A stretch of DNA of 64,000 nt from Dryocola sp032000125 (GTDB lineage Bacteria; Pseudomonadota; Gammaproteobacteria; Enterobacterales; Enterobacteriaceae): assembly GCA_032000125.1 (NCBI GenBank), contig DAMALH010000020.1, positions 17,202 through 81,201 on the forward strand, in the 5' to 3' direction. The notes under the pieces were generated by a model. It had not been told where the DNA came from. It searched no databases and was given only the letters and a program-made list of their open reading frames with translations. Position numbers and translations under genes: made by a program. The first letter of the stretch is position 1. Every line of letters begins with the position of its first letter. Below are positions 1-8,814 of the stretch, in pieces.

Positions 1-356
1 GGCAAATTCGGGAAGTCACGGCGGTAGCGGGCGATTATCTCAGGCAAAATGTAGTTGCCGATGGTGCTGCTGGCGTATACGCGGATAGCGCCGTTCTCTT
101 CCCGGAATAGCTGTTCTATTTCGCCGGCCTGTTCCAGCAGCCCTACCACGCGCGGATAAAGCAAACGCCCGTGCTCATTGATGACCAGCCTCTTGCCCAC
201 GCGGTCAAAAAGCTGAACGCCAAGCTGGCCTTCCAGATCCGCAAGTGCCGCGCTCACCGCCGACTGCGACAGCGCAAGCATCTGCGAGGCCTGGGTAGTG
301 GAGCCGCTTTTTAAGACTTCAGCGAAGACTTCAAGCTGCCGTAAGGTGATGTGCAT
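1..356 (-). CDS. yeiE: LysR-family transcriptional regulator YeiE, N-terminal part (runs off the left edge)
   Basis: The minus strand reads from ATG at 356 to the window edge without a stop, giving about 118 residues. It begins MHITLRQLEVFAEV and continues with a typical LysR winged helix-turn-helix (TTQASQMLALSQSAVSAAL) followed by the FDRVGKRLVINEHGR wing and the linker helix. The sequence matches my memory of E. coli YeiE very closely. The effector domain lies outside the window. LysR regulators often control the divergent neighbour, which here is yeiH, and a near-perfect dyad lies in the space between them. The partial state is due to the window edge, not to a mutation. Confidence 0.93.
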   Translation of the reverse strand, partial: MHITLRQLEVFAEVLKSGSTTQASQMLALSQSAVSAALADLEGQLGVQLFDRVGKRLVINEHGRLLYPRVVGLLEQAGEIEQLFREENGAIRVYASSTIGNYILPEIIARYRRDFPNL

Positions 357-383
357 AGAAACCCGTCTTATCACTTATTCAGA

Positions 384-405
384 TTGGTTATAAATATATA
401 ATCAA
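384..405. promoter_or_regulatory. Dyad in the yeiE-yeiH intergenic region, candidate LysR operator
   Basis: TTGGTTATA (384-392) and TATAATCAA (397-405) form an inverted repeat with one mismatch around a 4-base spacer. The element is AT-rich and lies between the divergent yeiE and yeiH starts, where a LysR-type activator would bind. Assignment to YeiE is inference from position. Confidence 0.5.
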
Positions 406-459
406 TTTTATTTTTAAGCCAGCCGGTCTTAACCTTAAGCCAACACACAGGAGAAGGCT

Positions 460-1509
460 ATGACCGCATTTACCGTTCCCACCCACCATCATACCCGATG
501 GCATTTTTTGCCCGGCCTTGCGCTTGCTGGCGCCATCACCGCGTTTGCGCTATGGATGGGCAATATCCCTGCCGTTGCAAGCCTTGGCTTGGGCGCGCTG
601 ACGCTCGCTATCCTGTGCGGGATGGTCGTCGGCAATACCTTGTACCCTAAAATCTGGCAGCAGTGCGACGGCGGCGTGCTGTTTGCGAAACAACATTTAT
701 TAAGGCTGGGCATTATCCTTTATGGCTTCCGCCTGACGTTTTCGCAAATTGCGCAGGTGGGCGCAAGCGGCATTATCATCGATATCCTGACCCTGACCAG
801 CACCTTCACCCTCGCCTGCTGGCTTGGCCAGAAAGCGTTTGGCCTGGATAAAGAAACCAGCTGGCTGATTGGCGCAGGCAGCAGCATCTGCGGCGCGGCG
901 GCTATTCTTGCGACCGAGCCGGTGGTTAAAGCACAAGCCAGCAAAGTTACCGTGGCGGTGGCTACGGTGGTTATTTTCGGCACGCTGGCGATCTTTATCT
1001 ACCCGTTGCTTTATCCGCTTGTGGCCCACTGGTTCACGCCCGAATCCTTCGGCATCTTCACCGGCTCAACCATACACGAAGTCGCGCAGGTTGTGGCTGC
1101 CGGGCACGCCATCAGCCCGGAAACAGAAAACGCGGCGGTGATCGCCAAAATGCTGCGCGTGATGATGCTGGCGCCGTTCCTGATCTTGCTGGCAGCAAGA
1201 GTCAAGCAGCTTGCTCCGGCAGGCGCGGCCCAGCAGAGTAAAATCACCCTCCCCTGGTTTGCGGTGCTGTTTATCCTGGTGGCGATGTTTAACTCCTTCC
1301 ACCTGCTGCCGAACCGGCTGGTCAGCGCGCTGGTAGCGCTGGATACTTTCCTGCTGGCGATGGCGATGGCGGCGCTGGGTTTAACCACCCACATCAGCGC
1401 GCTGAGAAAAGCAGGCGTGCGCCCGCTGCTGATGGCGCTGGCGCTGTTTATCTGGCTGATTGTCGGCGGCGGGGCGATTAACCTTGGGGTGCATTATTTG
1501 ATTGCGTAA
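460..1509 (+). CDS. yeiH: YeiH, UPF0324 inner-membrane protein (putative sulfate-export-type transporter)
   Basis: A 349-residue, strongly hydrophobic protein with about ten predicted membrane segments. It has the family's conserved glycine-rich stretches, such as GAGSSICGAAAI near residues 137-148 and STIHEVAQVVAAG near residues 203-215. The ATG at 460 follows a good AGGAG six bases upstream. The family (UPF0324) is annotated as a putative sulfate exporter; its substrate is not firmly known. It is transcribed away from yeiE, as in E. coli, which suggests control by that LysR protein. Length is normal. Confidence 0.92.
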   Translation: MTAFTVPTHHHTRWHFLPGLALAGAITAFALWMGNIPAVASLGLGALTLAILCGMVVGNTLYPKIWQQCDGGVLFAKQHLLRLGIILYGFRLTFSQIAQVGASGIIIDILTLTSTFTLACWLGQKAFGLDKETSWLIGAGSSICGAAAILATEPVVKAQASKVTVAVATVVIFGTLAIFIYPLLYPLVAHWFTPESFGIFTGSTIHEVAQVVAAGHAISPETENAAVIAKMLRVMMLAPFLILLAARVKQLAPAGAAQQSKITLPWFAVLFILVAMFNSFHLLPNRLVSALVALDTFLLAMAMAALGLTTHISALRKAGVRPLLMALALFIWLIVGGGAINLGVHYLIA

Positions 1510-1584
1510 TTTGCAACGGAATTCTCTGCGCTAACCCGCTATCATTGTCGGTTTCCCGCAAGCGGGTTTTGACAGGAGACAATG

Positions 1585-2430
1585 ATGAAGTTTATTGGAG
1601 CGCACGTTAGCGCCTCGGGCGGATTAGAAAACGCCGCCATTCGCGCCCACGAACTGGAAGCCACCGCGTTTGCCCTGTTCACTAAAAACCAGCGTCAGTG
1701 GCGGGCCGCTCCGCTCACCGACGAAGTTATCAGCAACTTCAAACGCGCCTGTGAAAAGTACAACTACGGCCCCGGCCAGATTCTGCCCCACGACAGCTAC
1801 CTGATTAACCTCGGGCATCCGGCTGAAGAGGCGCTGGAAAAATCCCGCGAAGCCTTTATCGACGAAATGCAGCGCTGCGAGCAGCTCGGCCTGACGCTGC
1901 TGAACTTTCATCCCGGCAGCCACCTGAAGCAAATTTCAGAAGAGGAATGCCTGGCGAAGATCGCGCAGTCCATCAACATTGCGCTGGATAAAACCCGGGG
2001 CGTAACGGCGGTGATTGAGAATACTGCCGGTCAGGGCAGCAACCTGGGCTTTCGTTTTGAGCATCTGGCAGCGATCATCGACGGCGTTGAAGACAAATCC
2101 CGCGTCGGCGTTTGCATCGATACCTGCCACGCGTTTGCCGCAGGATATGATTTGCGTACCGTTGCAGAGTGCGAAAAAACCTTCGCCGAATTTGAAAGCA
2201 TTGTCGGCTTCACCTATCTGCGCGGCATGCACCTTAACGATGCAAAAAGCGCCTTCGCAAGCCGCGTAGACCGCCATCACAGCCTTGGCGAGGGCAATAT
2301 CGGCCACACGCCGTTTAGCTGGATCATGCAAGACGGCCGCTTTGACGGCATTCCGCTCATTCTGGAAACCGTTAATCCGGATATCTGGGCGGAAGAAATA
2401 GCCTGGCTGAAAGCCCAGCAGGAGCAGTAA
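1585..2430 (+). CDS. nfo: Endonuclease IV (deoxyribonuclease IV, AP endonuclease)
   Basis: A 281-residue TIM-barrel AP endonuclease that cuts 5' of abasic sites in base-excision repair. Zinc-ligand neighbourhoods are visible: NFHPGSH, the glutamate of VIENTAGQGS, CIDTCHAFAAG, GMHLNDAKS, DRHHSLGEGNIG and LILETVNPDIW. Two ATGs occur at 1582 and 1585. The second is preferred because it sits six bases after AGGAG (1574-1578), while the first leaves only three, and because the family begins MKxIGAHVS. It is almost the length of the E. coli enzyme (285). Confidence 0.96.
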   Translation: MKFIGAHVSASGGLENAAIRAHELEATAFALFTKNQRQWRAAPLTDEVISNFKRACEKYNYGPGQILPHDSYLINLGHPAEEALEKSREAFIDEMQRCEQLGLTLLNFHPGSHLKQISEEECLAKIAQSINIALDKTRGVTAVIENTAGQGSNLGFRFEHLAAIIDGVEDKSRVGVCIDTCHAFAAGYDLRTVAECEKTFAEFESIVGFTYLRGMHLNDAKSAFASRVDRHHSLGEGNIGHTPFSWIMQDGRFDGIPLILETVNPDIWAEEIAWLKAQQEQ

Positions 2431-2448
2431 ACGGCGGCGTAGTCTTAC

Positions 2449-2475
2449 GGCGGGTAGCGCTATTGCTTATCCGCC
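2449..2475. repeat. REP-like palindromic element after nfo
   Basis: GGCGG (2449-2453) pairs with CCGCC (2471-2475), and the inner GTAGCGCTATTGCTTAT has the CTTATCCGCC tail typical of enteric REP/BIME units. It lies between the convergent nfo and the dehydratase gene, where such elements usually occur. It may also stop transcription or protect 3' ends. Confidence 0.5.
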
Positions 2476-2482
2476 CCTCTGG

Positions 2483-3310
2483 CTAAAGCCGTTTTAAGCA
2501 TCGCTCGCGTAACCGCTGCTCCAGCCAGTCCAGGGAACGAAAACCCGCCGCCGCCACGGAAGAAGGCGCTACCGCCTGGTATTCATCGTTGAAGATTTCA
2601 AGCGACCACGGCCCGCGGTAGCCTTTATCTATCAGCGTTTCGGTAAACTTTGCCACCGGCAGATCGCCCTTTCCAGGGAAACAGCGGAAATGCCGGCTCC
2701 ACTCCTGCACGTCAAGATTTTTGCGCGGCGCATCTGCAAGCTGCACAAAAAAGATTTTCTCAAGCGGTATGCCGGAAAGCTGTAGTTCATCGCCCAGCGA
2801 CAGCACGTGAAAACTGTCCAGCACCAGGCCTAACGCCGGATTATCAACGGCTTTTACACGTTCCCAGGCCACAGAGTAATGGTAAATGTGCCTGCCCCAC
2901 GCCAGCGCTTCAAACCCTATTTTTATGCCGTGCTGCTGCGCAAGGGCGGCGATTTTCGCCAGGTCGTCAATCTGCCTGTCAGGCTCTGCGGAACTGCGTT
3001 CATCGACATTGCTACACAGCAGGAGCTGCTCGCAGCCAAGCTGGTGCAGAGTGTCGAATGTTCTGCGAGCGCGCGCCAGGTTTGCTGCACTATTTTCTGC
3101 CGGCATCCCTTCAAAATGACGAAACGGCTGATACAGCAGTATTTGCAGATCGAGGCTGGCGGCAAGCCGCGCGATATCGCGGGCGCTACCTTCATACGCC
3201 TCAAGATCGGGCGCAAAGATTTCTACCGCGCGAAAACCCGCCCCGGCTATAGCGTGAAGTTTTTCAGGTAGCGTACCGGCGACAGAAACCGTGGCTATTG
3301 AACGCTGCAT
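2483..3310 (-). CDS. Sugar-phosphate isomerase/epimerase-fold protein, probable 3-dehydroshikimate dehydratase (QuiC type)
   Basis: A 275-residue TIM-barrel protein of the xylose-isomerase-like superfamily. It starts MQRSIATVSVAGTLPEKL, and contains EIFAPDLEAYEGS, LYQPFRHFEGMPAEN, GFEALAWGRHIYHY, LVLDSFHVLSLGD, FFVQLADAP, WSRHFRCFPGKGDL and GPWSLEIFNDEYQA. These are hallmarks of the dehydratase half of the bifunctional QuiC proteins, which turn 3-dehydroshikimate into protocatechuate. The likely metal ligands Glu, Asp, His and Glu lie in those motifs. The C-terminal dioxygenase-like half of long QuiC proteins is absent. No other quinate or protocatechuate gene lies in the window. The family is clear; the exact reaction is inferred. 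Confidence 0.78.
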   Translation of the reverse strand: MQRSIATVSVAGTLPEKLHAIAGAGFRAVEIFAPDLEAYEGSARDIARLAASLDLQILLYQPFRHFEGMPAENSAANLARARRTFDTLHQLGCEQLLLCSNVDERSSAEPDRQIDDLAKIAALAQQHGIKIGFEALAWGRHIYHYSVAWERVKAVDNPALGLVLDSFHVLSLGDELQLSGIPLEKIFFVQLADAPRKNLDVQEWSRHFRCFPGKGDLPVAKFTETLIDKGYRGPWSLEIFNDEYQAVAPSSVAAAGFRSLDWLEQRLRERCLKRL

Positions 3311-3346
3311 ATTTTCCCCGACGACCCTCTGACATTACCTAAGTCT

Positions 3347-3362
3347 TGAACCACATGGTTCA
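3347..3362. promoter_or_regulatory. Perfect 16-bp palindrome upstream of the dehydratase gene, candidate operator
   Basis: TGAACCA (3347-3353), spacer CA, TGGTTCA (3356-3362). The two arms are exact reverse complements and lie 37-52 bp ahead of the start codon at 3310, inside the expected promoter. No regulator gene lies alongside, so the binding protein is unknown. Confidence 0.55.
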
Positions 3363-3423
3363 TCTGGCAATATTCGGACGGCAATTGAGGATGTAACCGT
3401 GGCTTGCCGCAACTGGAAAGTAA

Positions 3424-3451
3424 AACGCCCCCGGCATCTGCCGGAGGCGTT
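3424..3451 (-). terminator. Rho-independent terminator of fruBKA
   Basis: Read on the minus strand, AACGCC-t-CCGGCA and TGCCGG-g-GGCGTT form a long GC-rich stem with a two-base loop, followed by TTTT. It lies 27 bp after the fruA stop. Confidence 0.75.
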
Positions 3452-3477
3452 GAGGAAAATTTATAGCGCGGCGGCGA

Positions 3478-5172
3478 TTAAACGATTTTTGCCGCCAGCT
3501 CCGCTTCCGGACGCTTCAGGAAGGCGTAAGCCAGCCCCGTCAGCAGCATACCTGCCACAATCGCCATCAGGTAACCCAGCACCGGCGTGATAGCCCCAGG
3601 AATCAGCAGCACGAACAACCCGCCGTGCGGCGCCATCAGTTTTGCGCCTACCGCCATAGAGATTGCACCCGTTACCGCGCCGCCTGCGATACAGCAAGGC
3701 AGAACGCGCATCGGATCGCGAGCCGCGAACGGAATCGCCCCTTCGGTGATAAAGCACAGCCCGAGCACCAGCGCTGCCTTGCCGCCTTCCTGTTGCGCTT
3801 TGTCGAATTTACGACGCGCAATAAGCGTGGCCAGCCCCAGGCCCAGCGGAGGAACCATGCCCGCCGCCATGATCGCCGCCATTGGCGCATACGTCTGGGT
3901 GCTGAGCAGGCCGACGCCAAAGGCGTATGCCGCTTTGTTCAACGGGCCGCCCATGTCGGTACACATCATGCCGCCGAGAATGGCGCCAAGCAGTACCGCG
4001 TTCGCGGTGCCCATGGTTTGCAGCCAGTGGGTCAGGGCCTCAAGGATTTTCGCAACCGGCGTACCTATCAGGTAAATCATCGCAAGGCCGACTACCAGAC
4101 TGGAAAGCAGCGGGATTATCAGAATAGGCTTCAGCGCTTCCATACTGTTCGGCAGCTTAAGCCTGGTGCTGATGGCCTTCGCCACGTACCCCGCAAGGAA
4201 ACCGGCAATAATACCGCCGATAAAGCCAGAGCCGGTGCTCACGGCCAGCATACCGCCAATAAGGCCAGGCGTCAGGCCCGGGCGGTCCGCAATAGAGAAA
4301 GCGATATAACCTGCCAGTACCGGCACCATCAGCGCAAAGGCAGAGCCGCCGCCAATCTGCATCAGCGCCGCCGCAAGCGTGCCCGGCTCTTTAAAAGCTT
4401 CGATCCCAAAGGCGAAGGAGAGCGCGATGCACAAACCACCCGCGACCACCATCGGCAGCATGTAAGACACGCCGGTCAGCAGGTGGCGATAAGCGCCAGC
4501 GCCTTCTTTTTTATTTTCTTTCGCGGAAACCGCACTTTGCCCGGCGGCGTCATAAGGCCTGGCTTCGGCGACCGCTTTATCCAGCTCCTGCGCGGTTTTC
4601 TTCAGCGCCAGACCGGTAGAGGTGCGGTACATCGGCTTACCGGCAAATTTTGCCAGGTCCACTTCGATATCTGCCGCGACAATCACCAGATCCGCCTGCG
4701 CCACCTCTTCCGGCGTGATGGCGTTGCCCGCGCCTACGGAACCGCGCGTTTCAACCTTCACCCACCAGCCGCGTTTTTTCGCTTCGCTCTCAATGGCTTC
4801 AGCAGCCATAAAGGTATGGGCAACGCCAGTCGGGCAAGCGGTAACCGCAACAACACGTTTCGGACCTTGCGCCACGGCCGCCGACGGCGCTGCGCCAACC
4901 GGAGCGGCGTAGGGTTTAGCTTTGCCTTTCGCTTCGCTTAAGAACAGCTCCGGATGCAGCACCGCGCGGTCAATATCGCCGAGAAAAACATGTTTACCGT
5001 TGAGCGCGCTATCCGCCGGTATTGCGTTGCCCACAACGATGGCCAGCTCGGCTTCGTTCGGGTTATCGGTCACGGTCAGTTGCGCCTTGTGCGCCGCCGA
5101 GCCTAACAGCGTTTTCGCAAGATAAGCCCGCGCCTGTCCAAGCGCGGGGTCGATAATCAGCAGCGTTTTCAT
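3478..5172 (-). CDS. fruA: PTS fructose transporter subunit IIBC
   Basis: A 564-residue membrane protein that imports fructose and phosphorylates it to fructose-1-phosphate. The order is a degenerate IIB' domain (residues 1-85), the IIB domain with the phospho-cysteine in VTACPTGVAHTF (Cys113), an Ala/Lys-rich linker near 220-235, and an eight- to ten-helix IIC domain starting at YRHLLTGVSYMLPMVVAGG. The ATG at 5172 (MKTLLIID) is chosen over the upstream in-frame start at 5214 because E. coli FruA begins there and GAGAGGA precedes it. It is last in the fruBKA operon, 16 bp after fruK. Confidence 0.97.
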   Translation of the reverse strand: MKTLLIIDPALGQARAYLAKTLLGSAAHKAQLTVTDNPNEAELAIVVGNAIPADSALNGKHVFLGDIDRAVLHPELFLSEAKGKAKPYAAPVGAAPSAAVAQGPKRVVAVTACPTGVAHTFMAAEAIESEAKKRGWWVKVETRGSVGAGNAITPEEVAQADLVIVAADIEVDLAKFAGKPMYRTSTGLALKKTAQELDKAVAEARPYDAAGQSAVSAKENKKEGAGAYRHLLTGVSYMLPMVVAGGLCIALSFAFGIEAFKEPGTLAAALMQIGGGSAFALMVPVLAGYIAFSIADRPGLTPGLIGGMLAVSTGSGFIGGIIAGFLAGYVAKAISTRLKLPNSMEALKPILIIPLLSSLVVGLAMIYLIGTPVAKILEALTHWLQTMGTANAVLLGAILGGMMCTDMGGPLNKAAYAFGVGLLSTQTYAPMAAIMAAGMVPPLGLGLATLIARRKFDKAQQEGGKAALVLGLCFITEGAIPFAARDPMRVLPCCIAGGAVTGAISMAVGAKLMAPHGGLFVLLIPGAITPVLGYLMAIVAGMLLTGLAYAFLKRPEAELAAKIV

Positions 5173-5188
5173 GGTTCCTCTCCCGCTG

Positions 5189-6127
5189 TCAGTTAAAGGG
5201 TTGCAGGTCGACACGGGCCATCATGGCGGCCAGCTGTGTGCGATCTGTAATGCCAACGTTGCTCTGGCTCACCGCCAGGGCAGCGACGGCCGTTGCCAGG
5301 CGCAGGGTGTGCTCGCTGGATTCACGCATCAGCAGGCCGTAAATCAGGCCGCCGACCATGGAATCCCCGGCGCCAACGGTGCTGACGACTTCACACAGCG
5401 GCGGTTTAGCAATCCACTCGCCCGACGCGTTCACCCACAGCGCGCCTTCGGCGCCCAGGGAGATAACCACATGCGCGATGCCCTGCTCGCGCAATGCGTG
5501 CGCGGCTTCAATCACATCTTTCATTTCCGGCAGCTTGCGGCCGGCCCAGATCTCCAGCTCGCGGCGGTTAGGCTTCACCAGCCACGGCGCGGCCTTCAGA
5601 CCCGCGACCAGCGCCTCGCGGCTGCTGTCGAAAATAATGCACGGACACTGGCTGCGCAGACGCGTCATCCAGTCGGTGAAGGCATCCGGCGTCACGCCCG
5701 CCGGCAGGCTGCCGCTGACGCACACCATGTCGAACTGGCCGAGCCAGCTCAGGGAGTCGGCAACAAAACGCTCCCAGTCTGCGGGGGTGACTTCAAAGCC
5801 TGAGAAGTTAAAGTCGCTGACCTCGCCGTCTTTTTCAGTCAGCTTAACGTTGATACGGGTACGGCCCTGCACAACCTGGAAGCGGTTAGCGATGCCCAGC
5901 TCGCTGAACAGTTGCTGAAATCCGTCCTGATTGTCTTTGCCAAGGAAGCCGCCAACGGTGACATCGATGCCCAGATCTTTGAGCACCTTAGCCACGTTGA
6001 TGCCTTTACCGGCGGCATGCAGGCCGGTGGTGCGAACCAGGTTTACCTCACCACGCTCAATTTCCGGGGTGTAACCTACCAGGTCGTACGCCGGGTTAAG
6101 GGTGATGGTTGCGACGCGTCTGCTCAT
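5189..6127 (-). CDS. fruK: 1-phosphofructokinase
   Basis: A 312-residue PfkB-family ribokinase-fold kinase that converts fructose-1-phosphate to fructose-1,6-bisphosphate. Visible signatures are GLHAAGKGINVAKVLKDLG near residues 35-53 and the catalytic TVGAGDSMVGG near 246-256 with its Asp base. It is nearly identical to the E. coli protein and has the same length. Its ATG overlaps the fruB stop by four bases (ATGA), so the two are translationally coupled. Confidence 0.97.
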   Translation of the reverse strand: MSRRVATITLNPAYDLVGYTPEIERGEVNLVRTTGLHAAGKGINVAKVLKDLGIDVTVGGFLGKDNQDGFQQLFSELGIANRFQVVQGRTRINVKLTEKDGEVSDFNFSGFEVTPADWERFVADSLSWLGQFDMVCVSGSLPAGVTPDAFTDWMTRLRSQCPCIIFDSSREALVAGLKAAPWLVKPNRRELEIWAGRKLPEMKDVIEAAHALREQGIAHVVISLGAEGALWVNASGEWIAKPPLCEVVSTVGAGDSMVGGLIYGLLMRESSEHTLRLATAVAALAVSQSNVGITDRTQLAAMMARVDLQPFN

Positions 6128-7257
6128 GCTGCCCCCTCGCCAAGACCGGCGGCGATGGCTTCACCAATGGCTGCCAGCGCCTGCTGCGCATCCTCGCCCT
6201 GAGCGGTAAAGCGCAGGCGATGTCCTTTTTTCACGCCGAGCGCAACCACTTTCATCAGGCTGCGCCCGTTGGCAGGCTTGCCGGAGCCGTCGAGGTTTGT
6301 CACGGTTATCTCACTGGTAAATTGTTTAATGGTGTTCACCAGAACGGTTCCCGGACGCGCGTGCAGGCCGTGTTCGTTACGAATGGTGAATTCTTCCGTC
6401 AGCAGATTTTCAGCCGGCGCTTGGTCGCTGGTCAACAGCGTCAGCAACGTTGGCGCATCGGCGGTCAGCAGACGTTCGGCCTGGTTATTAATCAGCATGT
6501 CGCTCAGGCGATTAAGCACCTGCAGCGGCTGGTCGTCAGCCACGGCGACGGTTATCAGCAGGGAAACCGGCTCGCCTTCAGCTTCAAAAGCGCAGGCGGG
6601 ACGGCTGACGGCTACCGCGCTTGCAAGGTTGCCGTCGGTGCTGTCGTTCAGCCAGATGCCCTGGCCAAGATACAGCGGCTTGCTGGAAACCACCTGGCTT
6701 ACAAAAGAGGCGTCGGCGGCGCCGGCCTGCTTGATGCGGCCTGCGTTTAGCGCCTGCAGGGTCATCAGGTCGCCTGCGGTGACATCCAGCGCCAGAAGAG
6801 AATTGTCAAACAGCAGCGCTGAACTTTGCTTTTCGCCCATCAGCAGGGCGCGTAGCTCTTCAGCGGTGGTGGCGGTTTTTAACTGTTCCGCCACCGCATC
6901 GTCGCTTAGTACGTGAGTCAACTGGCGCAGCAGGCCCAGGTGTTCGTCTGAGCTTGCCGCAATGCCGATAGCGACCCAGGCTTTCTGGCCTTCTGCCCAT
7001 TCAACCCCTTGCGGAAACTGGTAAACCTGCACGCCGGTTTTTAATACCAGATCGCGGGTGTCGGTGGTGCCGTGTGGAATAGCAATGCCGTTGCCGAGGT
7101 AAGTCGAGGTTTGCTGTTCACGGGCGAGCATACCGTCTACATAGCCTTCGCTTACGTTACCCGCCTTTGTCAGCGCAGCGGCAACCTGACGAATGGCCTC
7201 TTCTTTATTTCCCGCGCTTTGCCCGGGGTGTATATCCTGTATCGATAACTGAAACAT
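6124..7257 (-). CDS. fruB: Fused PTS fructose EIIA / FPr (HPr-like) protein
   Basis: A 377-residue diphosphoryl transfer protein of the fructose PTS. It has an N-terminal EIIA domain with phospho-His62 in GNGIAIPHGTTD, a central M domain, and a C-terminal HPr-like FPr domain with His299 in NEHGLHARPGT. It carries phosphate from enzyme I to FruA. The ATG at 7257 (MFQLSIQD) follows GAGAGGGA and is preferred over the long upstream extension, which would run through the Cra operator. It is the first gene of fruBKA. Confidence 0.97.
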   Translation of the reverse strand: MFQLSIQDIHPGQSAGNKEEAIRQVAAALTKAGNVSEGYVDGMLAREQQTSTYLGNGIAIPHGTTDTRDLVLKTGVQVYQFPQGVEWAEGQKAWVAIGIAASSDEHLGLLRQLTHVLSDDAVAEQLKTATTAEELRALLMGEKQSSALLFDNSLLALDVTAGDLMTLQALNAGRIKQAGAADASFVSQVVSSKPLYLGQGIWLNDSTDGNLASAVAVSRPACAFEAEGEPVSLLITVAVADDQPLQVLNRLSDMLINNQAERLLTADAPTLLTLLTSDQAPAENLLTEEFTIRNEHGLHARPGTVLVNTIKQFTSEITVTNLDGSGKPANGRSLMKVVALGVKKGHRLRFTAQGEDAQQALAAIGEAIAAGLGEGAA

Positions 7258-7272
7258 GGTTCCCTCTCCTGC

Positions 7273-7289
7273 TGAATTGAAACGATTCA
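7273..7289. promoter_or_regulatory. Cra (FruR) operator, fruB-proximal
   Basis: TGAATTGAAACGATTCA, flanked by GC on both sides as an extended dyad, matches the Cra consensus TGAAACGTTTCA in its centre. It sits just ahead of the fruB ribosome-binding site, where E. coli fruB also carries one of two Cra sites. Confidence 0.85.
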
Positions 7290-7343
7290 GCTTGTATGAG
7301 AAAAAAAGCGTCACCCCGATGCGGATTGACACGAAGACGACGC

Positions 7344-7355
7344 TGAAACGTTTCA
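7344..7355. promoter_or_regulatory. Cra (FruR) operator, fruB-distal
   Basis: TGAAACGTTTCA is a perfect palindrome and an exact match to the Cra consensus, about 65 bp upstream of the proximal site. Two sites allow tight repression that fructose-1-phosphate relieves. Confidence 0.88.
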
Positions 7356-7621
7356 AGGAGTGTGTATACTCCCCGCCGATCGGGCAAGTATTGTGGTGAT
7401 TTTGTTGTCAGAATTTTGAGGTTACGCACATTTCCGCCCTAATCGAAACGCTAAAGCTGAAGCTGTTAAGGCAAGATACCGAACGGTGAGAATTAAAATC
7501 AGAACACTGTTTTGACTTTTAGTGGCGCTTTTGATTTGAACACCTGTTTATTTTGTGACAAGGCGCGTAAACTCCGCGCGTTCTCCGTTAAACGATGCTG
7601 ACCCTAACCGATCCTGACTCC

Positions 7622-8814
7622 ATGCAAAACACCCCCGTAGCCGTAGCCCGTAAGCCCCTCGATCTGACCTCTTCCGCCTTCTTGATTGTAGCTTTTTTAA
7701 CCGGCATTGCTGGCGCCTTACAAACGCCGACGCTAAGCCTGTTTTTAACCGAGGAAGTCCGGGTTCGTCCGGCGATGGTCGGCTTTTTCTTTACCGGCAG
7801 CGCGGTCATCGGCATTCTGGTCAGCCAGTTTCTGGCGGGACGCTCGGATCGCCAGGGCGACCGCAAGTCGCTGATTTTCGTCTGCTGCCTGCTCGGCGCG
7901 CTGGCCTGCGTGCTGTTTGCCTGGAATCGCAGCTATTTTGTTTTGCTGTTTGTGGGCGTGTTTCTTAGCAGCTTCGGTTCCACCGCCAACCCGCAAATGT
8001 TCGCGCTTGCACGTGAACACGCCGACCGCACCGGGCGTGAAGCCGTTATGTTCAGCTCCATTTTGCGCGCTCAGGTATCGCTTGCCTGGGTTATCGGCCC
8101 ACCAATCGCCTATGCGCTGGCGCTGGGTTTCGGCTTTACCACCATGTACCTCAGCGCGGCCTTCGCATTTGTGGTTTGCAGCCTGATGGTATGGCTGTTT
8201 TTGCCTTCGATGCGCAAAGAGCCGGCCGCCGCCGCCGGCAAGCTTNNNNNNNNNNNNNNNCGCCGCGGCGCAACCGCCGCGATGCGCTGCTGCTGTTTAT
8301 TGCCTGTACCATGATGTGGGGCTGCAACAGCCTGTACATTATCAATATGCCGCTTTACATCATTAATGAGCTGCGGCTGCCGGAGAAGCTGGCGGGGGTA
8401 ATGATGGGGACGGCAGCCGGGCTGGAAATTCCCACCATGCTGATTGCGGGCTACTACGCTAAACGGTTTGGCAAGCGCTTCCTGATGCGTATCGCCGCCG
8501 CCGCGGGCCTGCTTTTCTACCTCGGCATGCTGACGCTGCACAATGAAATTATGCTGCTTGCTTTACAGTTGCTGAACGCTATTTTTATCGGGATTCTGGC
8601 GGGGATCGGCATGCTTTATTTTCAGGATTTGATGCCGGGCCAGGCGGGGGCCGCAACCACGCTTTATACCAATACCACGCGCGTGGGGTGGATTATCGCC
8701 GGGTCGCTTGCCGGAGTGGTTGCCGAGATCTGGAACTATCACAGCGTTTTCTTTATCGCGCTGGGCATGATAGCCGTCACCGCGTACTGCATGACGCGCA
8801 TTAAAGATGTTTAA
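7622..8814 (+). CDS. setB: Sugar efflux transporter SetB, broken in this assembly by a run of N
   Basis: A major-facilitator transporter exporting sugars, with twelve predicted helices. Part one (7622-8245) ends at the N run 8246-8260 in frame 2. Part two (8263-8814, from PRRNRRDALLLF) is in frame 1. Both halves match E. coli SetB end to end, so the gene is almost surely intact and the 15 N are a placeholder of the wrong length; a true gap of 1 mod 3 would restore the frame. The ATG at 7622 (MQNTPVAVA) is chosen because E. coli SetB begins nearby; an in-frame ATG at 7595 lacks family support. It is divergent from fruB. Confidence 0.9.
8246..8260. other. Assembly gap, 15 N
   Basis: Fifteen undetermined bases inside setB in a very GC-rich stretch (GCCGGCCGCCGCCGCCGGC just before it), a composition that often breaks sequencing. 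The surrounding protein is the hydrophilic loop between helices 6 and 7. Confidence 0.99.

Noticed and set aside
3625..4941. 438-codon open frame antisense to fruA
   Set aside because: It is fully covered by the conserved fruA gene, and the peptide is low-complexity (rich in Arg, Gln, His), as expected for a mirror frame.
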